Source of the DNA: Ancistrus triradiatus
Lineage: Eukaryota; Chordata; Actinopteri; Siluriformes; Loricariidae
Assembly: GCA_025084515.1 (NCBI GenBank)
Contig: JAJAGP010002200.1
Coordinates: forward strand, 62,001-126,000
DNA: 64,000 nt
Direction of reading: 5' to 3'
Both the position numbers and the translations under genes were made by a program. The notes beneath the pieces are model-generated. The model saw only the letters and a program-made list of their open reading frames with translations. It had not been told where the DNA came from and ran no database searches. Of this stretch, positions 22,085 through 32,736 are shown piece by piece (the stretch's first letter is position 1; each line of letters begins with the position of its first letter).

Positions 22085-23665
22085 TTGTGGTTTTGAGTAA
22101 ATAAATAAATCTGCATTTGTTTGTGTGTGTTGATAAAATAAAGTGTGAAAAAGGATGATCACATCACACCAGCTTGGTTGTGCTAAGAATAAAATACCAG
22201 ACAGGCTTTAAATCAAAAGCATATGGTTTTTAATACTCATGGCGATATCGACTGACTAAATGATTAAGTGAACGGTGCTTTATATGACAAAAAAGGCTCC
22301 ACAAGTGCCAGCATAATGAGTCACACTAGACAGGCTTAACTTGCTTCCTCTGGGCAGCCTCGCCAATTATCCTGCAAACCCTGTCTTATCGTTCACATGT
22401 GGCACAGATTCCACCGGGTCCAGTCCTGCTTTAGTCTTCTGACATTCGAATATAATGAAGACACAAGTTAATCAGAGTTCAGACTTTACCTGCAGGGTTT
22501 TTTTTAATATCGTGCTAGTGACGAGGTTGAAGGAAACATGGCTTTTCTGACCTTGTACACACGCCTGTATTTCATTGCAAATGCAGCCGCCTCTACTCAA
22601 GGTCACTATTCGAATGCAGTTCTGTGCAAACCTTAAGCGTTTCCATTTTTCAAACCTATTTTCATACTTTCCAGGCTGAATAGATGTGTAGGAGATAAAC
22701 AAAAGACAGAGAAGACAAATTACACCCATGCTTTGTCAGGCGTCATCACTGCAGCCACTAAGCAGCCTTTGTTTCAGCAGGGATACGGCGATGATTTGTT
22801 TCATGCACCAGCACACATTCATACTGAATTTCAATAAATAAGGGAAGATGCTGATTGACTTAAATCAAGCCTCCCTTTTTCTATGGGCTTTAATTACTTT
22901 CTTTGGCTGCCGACACGCACCGTGTGCAGAGGCGTGGGCTTTCTCAGTGTGTGTGTTTACATGCATGCATGGATGTGTGGCTATACATATATTTAGAGTG
23001 TGAAGGAACCAAAATAGATGGCAATGGGGAAGACAAAACTGAAGTTGAACACCGTCACGAGTTATGTAAAATACCGCTGATGAATCAGACTCCCGTCTTC
23101 CATATGCAGTCATCTAGAAATCAAAGGTAGGATGAGCCATACCCAGATGACTCTCACTTCTGATCTTCCCCTTTGCTTAAATTTTGCCAGATCAGGAGCA
23201 CATGTAGTCAGTGCCTAATTTGTAAAACATGAAATAAGGGAACACAGAGCGTACGGTGATCCGGAAGTGGACAGGCAATGAAGAGGTCCCAGAACGTACA
23301 GACACAACAGTGCTCTAAGTCCATGGTTCCCAACCTAGGGTTCCCCACCCCACAAGGGGGTGCCTAACATCACAGGGGTGTGCGAGGCTTTGTCTGCTCT
23401 GAGGTACACTGAATTTATCAAAATGCAAAATGCACATAAATAAAATGAAAACTACACCAAAAATGTGTATATAACATTACTTAAAAAAAAGATCAACAAG
23501 AGTAGGCACTTATTACACAGAACGAATCATTATTATTCTTTTGTAAAGTTGTGTGTGTATGATTTTTAGCTCTTGAAAAGAGAAAAGGAGCCAAAATGAA
23601 AAAAAAAAAAAGTTATAACAGTAACGTAAGAGAAAATGAAAAAAGCTGTAAGATATAATATAATA
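22085..23665. other. Largely unrecognised DNA, possible hAT-type remnant
   Basis: No supported gene. The segment 23320-23420 (GTTCCCAACCTAGGGTTCCCCACCCC, GGGGGTGCCTAACATC) resembles the well-known CCAACCTGGGG-type end of some hAT elements, but no partner end or transposase was seen. Open frames at 22472-23130 have no recognisable domain. Confidence 0.4.
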
Positions 23666-23669
23666 TATA

Positions 23670-24874
23670 CAGTGGGGTAAAAAAGTATTTTCTTCCACTG
23701 ATTGTGCAAGTTCTCCTACTTAGAAAGATGAGAGAGGTCTGTAATTTTCATCATAGGTACACTTCAACTATGAGAGACAAAATGAGAAAAACAAGCAAGA
23801 TCTCTGGCTCTCACAGACCTGTAACTTCTACTTTAAGAAGCTCTTCTGTCCTCCATTCATTACCTGTATTAATGGCACCTGTTTTGCCTCATTATCTGGT
23901 ATAAAAGACACCTGTCTACAGCCTCAACCATGGCCAAGACCAAAGAGCTGTCAAAGGACACCAGGAAGAGAATTGTAGACCTGCAGCAGGCTGGGAAGAG
24001 AGAATCTACAATAGGCAAGCAGGTTGGTGTGAAGAAATCAACTGTGGGAGCAATTGTAAGACATACAAGACCATTGATAATCTCCCTCGATCTGGGGCTC
24101 CAAGCAAGATCTCATCCCGTGGGGTCAAAATGATCATGAGAACGGTGAGCAAAAATCCCAGAACTACACAGAGGGACCTGATGAATGACCCTGCAGAGAG
24201 CTGGGACCAAAGTAACAAAGGCTACCCATCAGTAAACCACACTACGCCCAGAGGGACTCAAATCCCCTGCAGTGCCAGGCGTGTCCCCCTGCTTAAGCCA
24301 GGTACATGTCCAGGCCCGTCTGAAGTTTGCCAGAGAGCATATGGATGATCCAGAAAGAGGATTGGGAGAAATATCATGTGGTCAGATGAAACCAAAATAG
24401 AACTTTTTGGAAAAAAACTCAACTCCTAGTGTTTGAAGGAAGAAGAATGCTGAGTTGCAACCCAAGAACACCATACCTACTGTGAAAGCATGGGGTTGGA
24501 AAAACAATTCATGCCCCCAAAACATCAACTGCTCTAGAGGAGATCTTGCATGGAGGAATGCGGCCAAAATACCAGCTACAGTGTGTGCAAACCTGGTGAA
24601 GACTACAGGAAACGGTTTACCTCTGTCATTGCCAACAAAGCTTATGTTACAAAGTATTGAGTTGAATTTTTGTTATTGACCAAATACTTATTTTCCACCA
24701 TGATTTACAGTTAAATTCTTTAAAAATCCTACAGTGTGATTTCATGTAATTTGTTCTCATTTTGTCTCTCATAGTTGAAGTGTAGCTATGATGAAAATTA
24801 CAGACCTCTCTCATCTTTCTAAGTAGGAGAACTTGCACAATCAATGGCTGACTAAATACTTTTTTGCCCCACTG
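23670..24874 (+). mobile_element. Tc1-like transposon, family D, copy 1, internally deleted
   Basis: TA flanks at 23668-23669 and 24875-24876. The ends are CAGTGGGGTAAAAAAGTATT and TACTTTTTTGCCCCACTG, with inverted similarity for about 190 bases (TAGAAAGATGAGAGAGGTCT and its complement). The length of 1205 bp is about 400 bp shorter than the other copies. The loss lies in the 3' half of the transposase, between the paired phrases near 24490 and 24560. Confidence 0.92.
23930..24620 (+). pseudogene. Broken family D transposase with intact N-terminus
   Basis: The frame starting at 23930 gives a clean N-terminus: MAKTKELSKDTRKRIVDLQQ, then GKQVGVKKSTVGAIVR, the first helix-turn-helix that binds the terminal repeat. 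The frame breaks near 24095. Later pieces include a region with the wild-type phrase ELFGKK near 24400 and VKAWGWKN (a TVKHGGGN derivative) near 24485. The DDE core is then cut short by a deletion before a C-terminal WRNAAKIPATVCANLVK segment near 24550. No active enzyme. Confidence 0.85.
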
Positions 24875-25058
24875 TACTTATACACACACACACACACACA
24901 TACATACATATATATATATATATGTATACATAATTCAAAAGAAAAGGGAAAAAGCTATAATATATACATAACCCTATATTGTAATAAGCTCTATATTCAA
25001 TTTACAAGGTACTTACTTACCTTGTTTAACTATTGATTGTGTTGGTTGTCACCTGTTT
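24875..25058. repeat. (CA)n and (TA)n microsatellite plus spacer
   Basis: (CA)n at 24881-24900 passes into a (TA)n stretch at 24905-24925 immediately beside the transposon end. Unique AT-rich DNA follows. Confidence 0.8.
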
Positions 25059-25140
25059 GGATTGTAACAGTTGTAATTGCTAAGATTGTATCAGTTGTAA
25101 GTTACTCTGCATATTGCGTCTGCGAAATGCCTAGATGTAG
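25059..25140 (+). repeat. 3' fragment of the tRNA-derived SINE
   Basis: Contains TTGGATTGTAACAGTTGTAA, ATTGTATCAGTTGTAAGTTACTCTGC and TGCGTCTGCGAAATGC, corresponding to the last third of the SINE (compare 2930-3000). The tRNA-like head is missing. Confidence 0.65.
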
Positions 25141-25363
25141 ATTTAATTAACATTTCTTTAATTAATATTGCTATAGTAATAAAACTGCAGAGGTGCTGGA
25201 ACCACATAAATAAGTGATGGAACATATGTGCTCCAAATATGAGAGGTATCCGCTCTTTTTCCGGTAAGATCTGGTTCAAATTAAGCACTGTATATAGTTT
25301 TTAAAGATCCTGTAATGACAATACCAGGAAGCAGATCATGCATATACAAAACACACAAAGATA

Positions 25364-25760
25364 CAGGACAGTGCAAAAGTCTTAGCCCACCATTAGATTT
25401 ATGGTGTTAGCAATGGTATAATGACCGTATAATGTATAACATACTGTCATCTGGACCCAAACATTTCTGACTTGGATTTGTCACTCCATGATCCTCTTTT
25501 CTACTGATCTTTATTCCAATCTTTGTGAACTTCAGCATATATTATTTTCACCCTGTTCCCATTACTGAAAAAGTGTTTTTTTGGTTGCTACCCTTCAAAA
25601 AGACCATTTCTGATCAGGCTTCTTCAGACTGTAGAGGGGTAAACTTGGCAACCCAATGAAGCCGCCAGATGCTGCTATTGCTCACGTGTAAGGGGAGGTC
25701 ACACTAAATACTTGCCAATGCAGCCTATGGAAGCTATTTTTCCCTGTAAAATACTTTTTG
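25364..25760. mobile_element. Non-autonomous element, family E, copy 2
   Basis: Left end CAGGACAGTGCAAAAGTCTTAGCCCACC after a TA. The body has AGCTT-like phrases shared with the other copies (CCATTTCTGATCAGGCTTCTTCAG, GGAGGTCACACTAAATAC). The right terminal repeat is worn away. It contains no transposase frame. Confidence 0.65.
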
Positions 25761-25764
25761 TATG

Positions 25765-25890
25765 TAACCAGATGAATAGATTGATGAATACAAAGACAGA
25801 CAGAAAAAGAGACAGTCAGACATGTGAAACATCCAAAAAACACAGAGACTGACAGGCAGATAGAATAACGGATGAAAAACAGACAGATTG
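25765..25890. repeat. Degenerate GACA/GATA-like simple repeat
   Basis: Purine-rich stretch of GACAGACAG, GAGACAGTCAGACA and similar units. Degenerate microsatellite. Confidence 0.6.
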
Positions 25891-26215
25891 ACAGATTACA
25901 AAAATTATGGAATTAGGACACAAAAATTATGTTCATTAATTTTTATTACTTTGTAGCAAAAACAATCACAGATATGACGATAAACAGTTTTTGCTTAAAA
26001 GCCAAACATTCTGGCTTCATAAAGCTCCTCTCAAATAAAATACAATTGTTTTCATTAATAGCATAGTATTTTCCAGATCAAATACAAGTACACAGAAATG
26101 ATGGAATCACTGCATGCTGAGGAACAAATTGTAGAATCACAATTTGCATTCCTAAAACAACTATGGGCATAAGTCTAAAAATACAAATGAATCTGCAATT
26201 AAATGGAAGTGCATA

Positions 26216-27948
26216 CAGTGGTGCTTGAAAGTTTGTGAAACCTTTGGAATTTTATATATTTCCTCATAAATCTAAAAAACATCATCAGCTTTTCACATAA
26301 CTCCTAAAACGTAGATAAAGAGAACCCAGAAAAATATTATACTTGGTCATTTTATTTATTGGAGGAAAATGATCCAATATTACAATTAGTGAGTGGCAAA
26401 AGTATGTGACCTCTGCTTTCAGTATCTGGTGTGACCCCCCTGTGCAGCAATAACTGCAGCTAAAACGTTTTCTTAAAACTGTTGAATTCAGTCCTGCACA
26501 CCGGCTTGGAGGATTTTTAGCCATTCCTCCGTGTACAGAACAGCTTCAGCTCTGGGATGTGGTGGGTTTCCTCACATTAGCTGCTCACTTCAGGTCCTTC
26601 CACAACATTTCCCATTGGTATTAAGGTCAGGACTTTGACTTAGGCCATTCCAAAACTGAACTTTATCTTCTTTTACCCATTTTTGGTAGAACCGGCTGTG
26701 TGCTTAGGGTCGTTGTCTTGCTGGCATGACCCACCTTCTCTTGAGATTCAGTTTCATGGACAGATTTCCTGACATTTTCCGTTAGAATTCTCCGATATCA
26801 TTCAGGAATTCATTGTTCCATCAATGCTGGCAAGCCGTCCTGCCCAGATGCAGCAAAACAGGCCCAAAACCATTAATGATAACTACCACCACCATGTTTC
26901 ACAGATGGGATAAGGTTCTTATGCTGGAATGTAGTGTTTTATTTTCTCCAAACATTAACACTTTTCTTTTAAACCAAAAAGTTCTATTTTGCTCTCATCC
27001 ATCCACAAACATTCTTCAACTAGGCTTCGGGCTGGCCACGTTGATCTTTAGCAAACTGCAGACGACAGCACTTTTCTTTTTGGAGAGCAGTGGTTTTTCT
27101 CCTGTGGTAACCCTGCCAATGCACACCAGTGTTGTTCAGTGTTCTTCTGATGAGTGGACTTCATGGGGGGGGGAGAAGAACGGCATTAAACCTATAAAGC
27201 CAACGTTATGCGAGTGAGCACCAGTGTAGTACAGTTGGGTGGCTGGGTAGGAAGTGGTGAAAAAAAAAGACCGGGGGCGGGAGAGTGAAGTACACCTGTC
27301 ATGAACATTACATTAGCCAATGTGAGAGAGGCAACCTTCAGTTGCTTAGAAGTACCCTGGGGTCTTTGTGACCTACCAACTATTACACACCTTTGTCTGT
27401 GAGTACCGTGTTGGTCGACCACTCTTGAGGAGGGTAACAATGGTTCTTGACATTTCCTGCATTTGTACACAAATCTGTCTGACTGTGGATTGGTGGAGTC
27501 CAAAGTCTTTCAACCTTTTCCAGCCTGATGAGCATCAACAAAAACTCTTATTCTGAGGTCCTCGGAAATCTCCTTTGATCGTGCCATGATACACTTCCAC
27601 AAACAGGTGTTGTGAAGAGCAGACTCTGACAGATCCCTGTTCTTAACATAAAACAGGGTGCCCACTCACACCTGATTTGTCATCCCATTGATTAAAAACA
27701 ACCTGACTCAATTTCACCTTCAATTTAACTGCTAATCCTAGAGGTTCACATACTTTTGCCACTCACTAATATTGGAATATTCCTCAATAAAAAAACGAAC
27801 ATAGTATAATATGTTTTGTCTAATTTTGTTTAACTGGGTTCTCCTTTATCTACTTTTAGGACTTGTGTGAAAAATCTGATGATGTTTTAGGTCATATTTA
27901 TGCAGAAATATAGGAAAATTCTAAAGAGTTCACCTTTTAGCACCACTG
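26216..27948 (-). mobile_element. Tc1-like transposon, family F, copy 2
   Basis: Left end CAGTGGTGCTTGAAAGTTTG after a TA at 26214-26215; right end worn to TTTTAGCACCACTG at 27935-27948. The transposase is on the minus strand. Between 27163 and 27298 lies a segment starting with eight G that is absent from the other copies. Length 1733 bp including that segment. Confidence 0.9.
26400..27700 (-). pseudogene. Broken family F transposase, copy 2
   Basis: Read on the minus strand from about 27600, the pieces are an N-terminal region (the phrase antisense to TTGATCGTGCCATGATACAC encodes the start MARSKE-type), the HTH region, then after the foreign G-rich segment a catalytic region. The antisense of CCACCACCATGTTTCACAG at 26887 gives the VKHGGG motif. 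The antisense of CATCCACAAACATTCTTC near 27000 lies by the first catalytic Asp. Frameshifts are frequent. Inactive. Confidence 0.7.
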
Positions 27949-27999
27949 CACAGGATCATAAGACCTCAAAAAAGAGGAGTTGATAATTGAACATTGGAT

Positions 28000-28850
28000 T
28001 AAAACATTTTCAAGAAGGTAATCCAACACAGAGTGTGGCAAAAACATATTGGTTGGTCTCAGTTAGCTGCGTATAAAAGTTGGTGCAAGTACAGAGTGTC
28101 TATAAAGTAATTAATTATCCAATCAGTGTTTGTCGGGTCACCCACGGGGCTCACATTAAATCGATTAGATGTGGATGAAACCTGACAAAGTGTCTAGACT
28201 GCTTGTGCTTCATATAAATCTGAAAACAGCCTTTTATATGTTGGTTGGTGAGTAATACATTTATTAAAATAGTACTTTGTAGACATTCTGTATAACTAAA
28301 AGGAAAGGTTATAAAAGAAAACACACGGCTGGACCAAGGAAGACATCAAGATAGAAAACAAAGCAATATATCTTAAGAAAATAGAAGATGCATTTTTGTC
28401 TAGATGAGAACCAGCACTAACACCTAAACAGCAGAAAATACGGTTAAAGTGGGGGAAACAGAAACGATAATGGAGTGTCTTTGATTGGATGACACTGATA
28501 TTCACTGATGAATCATCAATCTGTGTTGGCCAAGGCAATGATGAACTGGTGCTGTTCTAATGAAACATATAAACATATAAACATGTCTGCCTGAAGAAAA
28601 CAAATTTGACCAATCATTTATGGTATAGTTTTACATGTCAGGTAAAGGACCAGTGGAGATGGTAATCACTGCCTCAACAGTCGATGCACAGATGTGTGTT
28701 GAATCACAAGAAAATAGGTTTGGTGATGATGAAGTCAACTTTCAGGATGATAATGCATCTTGCCAAAAAGCAAAAAGTGTTAAAGTTGTCCTTCAGGAAA
28801 GGCAGATCAACTCAGTGACATGGCCAGTAAACATCTCAATCTGATTGAAT
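28000..28850 (+). pseudogene. Tc1-like transposase relic
   Basis: Plus-strand pieces include IFTDESS near 28500 (first catalytic Asp in FTDES) and VNFQDDNASCQKAKSVKV near 28740 (second catalytic Asp in QDDNA), followed by LQERQINSVTWPVN where the usual SPDLNPIEN would start. The protein stops before the last acidic residue. The relation to Tc1 is clear from these motifs. Inactive. Confidence 0.7.
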
Positions 28851-29176
28851 TTTTTTCCTCATTAAGAGATTTTTCTCTACTTTAATAAATAATGCTATTA
28901 ATGAAAATAATGAAATGTAATTTGTTTGTCGAATTCGTTTCTCGACGCATTTTGACTAGAAAAACTAGTCTCGGTTCTCGTGTTTGATCAGTACTCGGTG
29001 CACTTGCTTAAACTTCTATAAGTTGAGCCGTGCGACTCGTTCCTTGATCATTACACAGTGATTCAGTGATTCAGATTCACAATAGCTCTCGCTCAGTGAA
29101 GATCTCCTCTGTGTTTATTGAGTTTTTCTTTATTTTTACATTTACAGTACTGTATTCTTAGTGCAAATAAGTTCCC

Positions 29177-29284
29177 ATGGGTCCTAAAAAGCTTAGTTAT
29201 GAGAGCAAACTGAAACGAAATCAATCCTCCAGAACAGTTAGCCTTAGCAGCTCTGCTAGCACCCTGAGTTCACCAAGAAAGTAA
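29177..29284 (+). pseudogene. Short leader frame of Tigger-like element
   Basis: ATG at 29177 opens a 35-codon frame, MGPKKLSYESKLKRNQSS..., Lys/Ser-rich, ending AAG TAA. The end sequence AAGAAAGTAAGT is also a textbook 5' splice site (cut after 29280). The homologous position in the minus-strand copy shows only ACTTACTCTATTGATGAACTC. It could be a first exon of the ancestral transposase or a leader. Known Tigger-type proteins often start with a short basic segment before a CENPB-type HTH. I see no HTH or DDE region in this copy. Confidence 0.35.
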
Positions 29285-29416
29285 GTGTTTTGCTTTTACT
29301 TTTCACTTTCAATCCATTACTCACTAAATTACATGAGATTTTTCAACACCTTATTATAAAATGAGTTTTGTGTTAATGATTTTGGCCAACTGTAGGTTAA
29401 TGTAAGTGTTACTGTA

Positions 29417-31025
29417 CCGTGGGGCAAAAAAGTATTTAGTCAGCCACTGATTGTACAAGTTCTCCTACTTAGAAAGATGAGAGCGATCTGTAATTTTCAT
29501 CATAGGTACACTTCAACTAAAATCCAGGTAATCACATTGTAGGATTTTTAAAAATTTTATTATAAATTATGGTGGAAACTAAGTATTTGGTCAAATAAAT
29601 TTGGTTCAACTCAATACTTTGTAACATGACCTTTGTTGGCAATGACAGAGGTCAAAACATTTCCTGTAAGTCTTCACCAGGTTGGCACACACTGTAGCTG
29701 GTATTTTGGGGGCCCATTCCTCCATGCAGATCTTCTCTAGAGCAGTGATGTTTTTGAGGCAACACGGACTTTCAACTCAACAAATGTTCTATGGGGTCGA
29801 GGTCTGGAGACTGGGCTAGGCCACTCCAGGACCTTGAAATGCTTTGTACGGAGCCACTCCTTCGTTGCTCGAGCGGTGTGTTTTGGGATCATTGTCATGC
29901 TGGAAGACCCAGCCATGTTCCCATATTCAATGCTCTCACTGATGTAAGGAGGTTTTGGCTTAAAAATCTCACGATACATGGTCCCGTTTTCATTCTTCCC
30001 TTAACACGGATCCAGTCGTCCTGTCCCTCTGCAGAAAAACAGCCCAAAGCATGATGTTTCCCCCCCCATGCTTCACAGTAGGTATGGTGTTTTTCTTGAG
30101 ATGAAACTCAGCATTCTTCTTCCTCCAAACACGAGGAGTTGAGTTTTTTACCAAAAAAGTTTCTATTTGGTTTCCATCTATCACATGATATTCTCCCCAA
30201 TCCTCTTCTGGATCATCCATATGCTCTCCCTGGCAAACTTCAGATGGGCCGGGACATGTACTGGCTTAAGCAGGGGAACACGGCCTGGCACTGCAGGAGT
30301 GTTACTCAGTGTGTAATGATTGGTAGCCTTTGTTACTTTTTTGGGTCCCAGCTCTCTGCAGGTCATTCATCAGGTCCCTCGTGTAGTTCTGGGATTTGCA
30401 TCACCGTTCTCATGATCATTTTGACCCCACAGGATGAGATCTTGTTGTGGAGCCCCCAGATCGGGGGAGGGGAGATATCAATATGGTCTTGTATGTCTTC
30501 CCATTTTTCTTACACGTTGGCTCCCACAGGTTGATTTATTCACACCAACCTGCTTGCCTATTGTAGATTCACTCTTCCCAGCCTGGTGCAGGTCTACAAT
30601 TTTTCTTCCTGGTGTCCTTTGACAGCTCTTTGTTCTTGGCCATGCCTGAGTTTGGAGTCTGACTGTTTTGAGGCTAATGGACAGGTGTCTTTGTATACAG
30701 GTAAACGAGGTCAAACAGGTGCCATTAATAAAGGTAACGAGTGGAGGACAGAAGAGCTTCTTAAAGAAGAAGGTTACAGGTCTGTGAGAGCCAGAAATCT
30801 TGCTTGTTTGTGGGGTGACCAAATACTTATTTTCCACCATGATTTACAATTACATTCTTAAAAATCCTACAATGTGATTTTCTTGGATTTTTTTCTAAGT
30901 TTTGTCTGTCATAGTTGAAGTGTTACCTTATGTGAATGAAATTACAGGGGACCTCTCTCATCTTTCTAAGTAGGCAGAAATTGCACAATCAGTGACTGAC
31001 TAAAATAATTTTGCCCCCTGCCCCA
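29417..31025 (-). mobile_element. Tc1-like transposon, family D, copy 2, nested
   Basis: Left end CCGTGGGGCAAAAAAGTATT after a TA at 29415-29416; right end worn (TAATTTTGCCCCCTGCCCC). The transposase is on the minus strand, for example the frame at 29990-30220 (RVWRKKNAEFHLKKNTIPTV, KHGGGNIMLWAVF). It interrupts the Tigger-like element, so it inserted later than that element did. Confidence 0.9.
29650..30650 (-). pseudogene. Broken family D transposase, copy 2
   Basis: Minus-strand pieces in order: N-terminal RKIVDLHQAGKSESTIGKQV (about 30620-30560), KFARESIWMIQKRIGENIM (30240-30181), the KHGGGNIMLW motif (30080-30050), a partial AGSSSMTMIPKHTARATKEW (29910-29850) in place of the DNDPKHTA motif, and a worn C-terminal LKVRV segment near 29765. 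The second catalytic Asp is lost to sequence change. Inactive. Confidence 0.8.
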
Positions 31026-31061
31026 TGTTGCTGTGTTAATTATATTGATATTAAACTCATC

Positions 31062-31807
31062 ATAGAAGAGTGAAAGGACGAGAGAAAGAAATGGGCCGAA
31101 AGAAGAGGAGTGAGGAAAAATAGGGGGGGGGCATAGGGGCGAACGAAGATCACGGATGATCTAGGGGGACGGTAGGAAGACGAGAGAGATTAAGGTCAGA
31201 CAAAACGAAAAAAAGGAGAAGGAGGGAGGGGAGTAGTAGGAGTCGACGGAATGGTCGAAAGGAACGGGGGGAGTGAAGGGGACAGGGGGAGGTGTACCGA
31301 AAAAAAGAGAGCGAAAGGGGGTAGTCAAACAAAATAAAAAGAAAGTAGGCGGCGAAGGGGGAAGGGATAGGGGGGAAGAATGGGGAGGCAAGAAAGGGGG
31401 AGAGTGCGGGAGAAAGTAAAGGGAGGAAAATAGGAAAAGAGAATCGGAGATAAAGAAGGTTGGAGGGGGAATTCAGAAAGACGAGGGAAAGAAGAGGAAA
31501 GGAATGAGGGGTGGCGCGGAGTGGTAAAGGGTGGGAGAAAAGTAGTTAGAGAGGGGAATGGGGGGGGGACGAAGGCAGAGAAGGAATACAAGTGAAAGTG
31601 AGTACAACGAGAGGGGTAAGTATATGAAAAAAGAAATAGGATGCGGTCGAGTGTGAAGGATGGAGGGAAAGATCACGGGAAAAAAATGCGAAAATAAGGA
31701 AAGAAGGAACAGAAGAAAAGAAACGGACAAGTGGGAAGGGGAAGGGAGTAGGGGAAGGGGGGGAAAAAAAGTAGGAGCAGCCGGGGGTGGGTGAAGGAGG
31801 GAAGTGC
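31062..31807. repeat. 745-bp near-pure purine tract
   Basis: On the plus strand nearly every base is A or G, with scattered C and T, in G-runs and GA or GAAA mixtures. It begins just after ATTAAACTCATCA and ends before the ATGGATTTTGTTGAACATATC of the Tigger-like element. The sister copy at 43315 has only about 14 bases between the matching points. The Pro/Ser/Phe-rich open frames on the minus strand (up to 127 codons) follow from the composition and are not genes. Confidence 0.85.
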
Positions 31808-32045
31808 CAATCAATTTTCCAGGATCCATGTAACTTCGATGGATTTTGTTGAACATATCCCCATCATTTAATCAGGAGCTCTGTACAATACACCTCCATT
31901 AATGCATATAATGTTATGTAGTGTGGAAGGTATGGAAAACGGATTCAGTCAATTTACATTTATCCTTATGGGAAAAATATTTGCTCGGTACTTATGTGTT
32001 TTGGTTTCTCGACAAGCTTTCTGGAACGAATTAACAATGAGAAAC

Positions 32046-32428
32046 TGTAAGTAAGTTGGTAAAAATAAGTAAGCAGCAAGTACATATAAAGCACATTCAA
32101 ACCCAACATAGAAATAGCTAGAAATATGTTTTTAATCTAGACCTAAAAGCATCAGCATTAGGGTGCAGCCTAATATCCAGGGGTTAGTCCTGTTCTACAG
32201 TCTCGGCGCCGCAACTGCAATGCCCGGGAACCTTTGAAGTTTCAGACTAACTGAAACTAAGTTGGGAAAATGAAACAACAGAATTCAATGTTGTTTATAA
32301 AAAAACTTAAGGTCATAGTCATGATTCTGCCCCGAGGTTTTTTACCTGAGGTTTCACATACAGCCAACTAAGATTTTTCATTAAAATTTGGTTTGCCTAG
32401 GAGAGCCATGGCCATGATTGATGGAAAT
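32046..32428. other. No recognised gene or repeat
   Basis: AT-rich spacer between the Tigger-like and the next Tc1 relic. The phrase CTACAGTCTCGGCGCCGCAAC near 32200 is GC-richer, but I cannot assign it. Confidence 0.4.
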
Positions 32429-32736
32429 ACACTGCTCAAAAAAAATAAAGGGAACACTCAAAATAACACATCCTAGATCTGAATGAATGAAATATTCTCA
32501 TTGAATACTTTGTTCTGTACAAAGGTACAAGTTGAATGGCTGTGACAAACAAAATCCCACAAAAAAAATCATCAATGGAAATCAAATTTATTAACCAATG
32601 GAGGCCCTGGATTTGGAGTCACACACAAAATTAAAGTGGAAAAACACACTAACAGGCTTGATCCAACTTTGATGTAATGTCCTTAAAAACAAGTCAAAAT
32701 GAGGACTCAGTATTGTGTGTGGCCTCCACGTGCCTG

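Larger units (their letters stand above)
25895..28920 (+). mobile_element. Degraded Tc1-like element split by a family F copy
   Basis: The left part (25895-26215) contains ATTGTTTTCATTAATAGCATAGT, whose complement (GCTATTAATGAAAATAATG) occurs in the right part near 28893, so the two parts look like inverted ends of one element. Between them a family F transposon (26216-27948) is inserted. The transposase remnant on the plus strand lies at 28000-28850. The extreme right end is obscured where a Tigger-like element begins. Confidence 0.5.
28922..32045 (+). mobile_element. Tigger/pogo-like element, copy 1, with nested insertions
   Basis: The left end (TCGAATTCGTTTCTCGACGC) and right end (TTTGGTTTCTCGACAAGC, TTATGGGAAAAATATTTGC) have the TTCTCGA-type termini of fish Tigger-like elements. 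The middle matches the minus-strand copy at 43076-43545: AGTAAGTGTTTTGCTTTTAC, ATTAAACTCATCA, GTTGAACATATCCCCATCAT and CCATTAATGCATATAATGTTA are shared. Relative to that copy, copy 1 carries two extra blocks, a Tc1 element (29417-31025) and a purine tract (31062-31807). I infer pogo/Tigger affinity from end style only. Confidence 0.6.

Noticed and set aside
31150..31856. Four minus-strand open frames of 60-127 codons, Pro/Ser/Phe/Leu-rich
   Set aside because: They are direct translations of the polypurine tract, which lacks stop codons on the complementary strand because of its composition.
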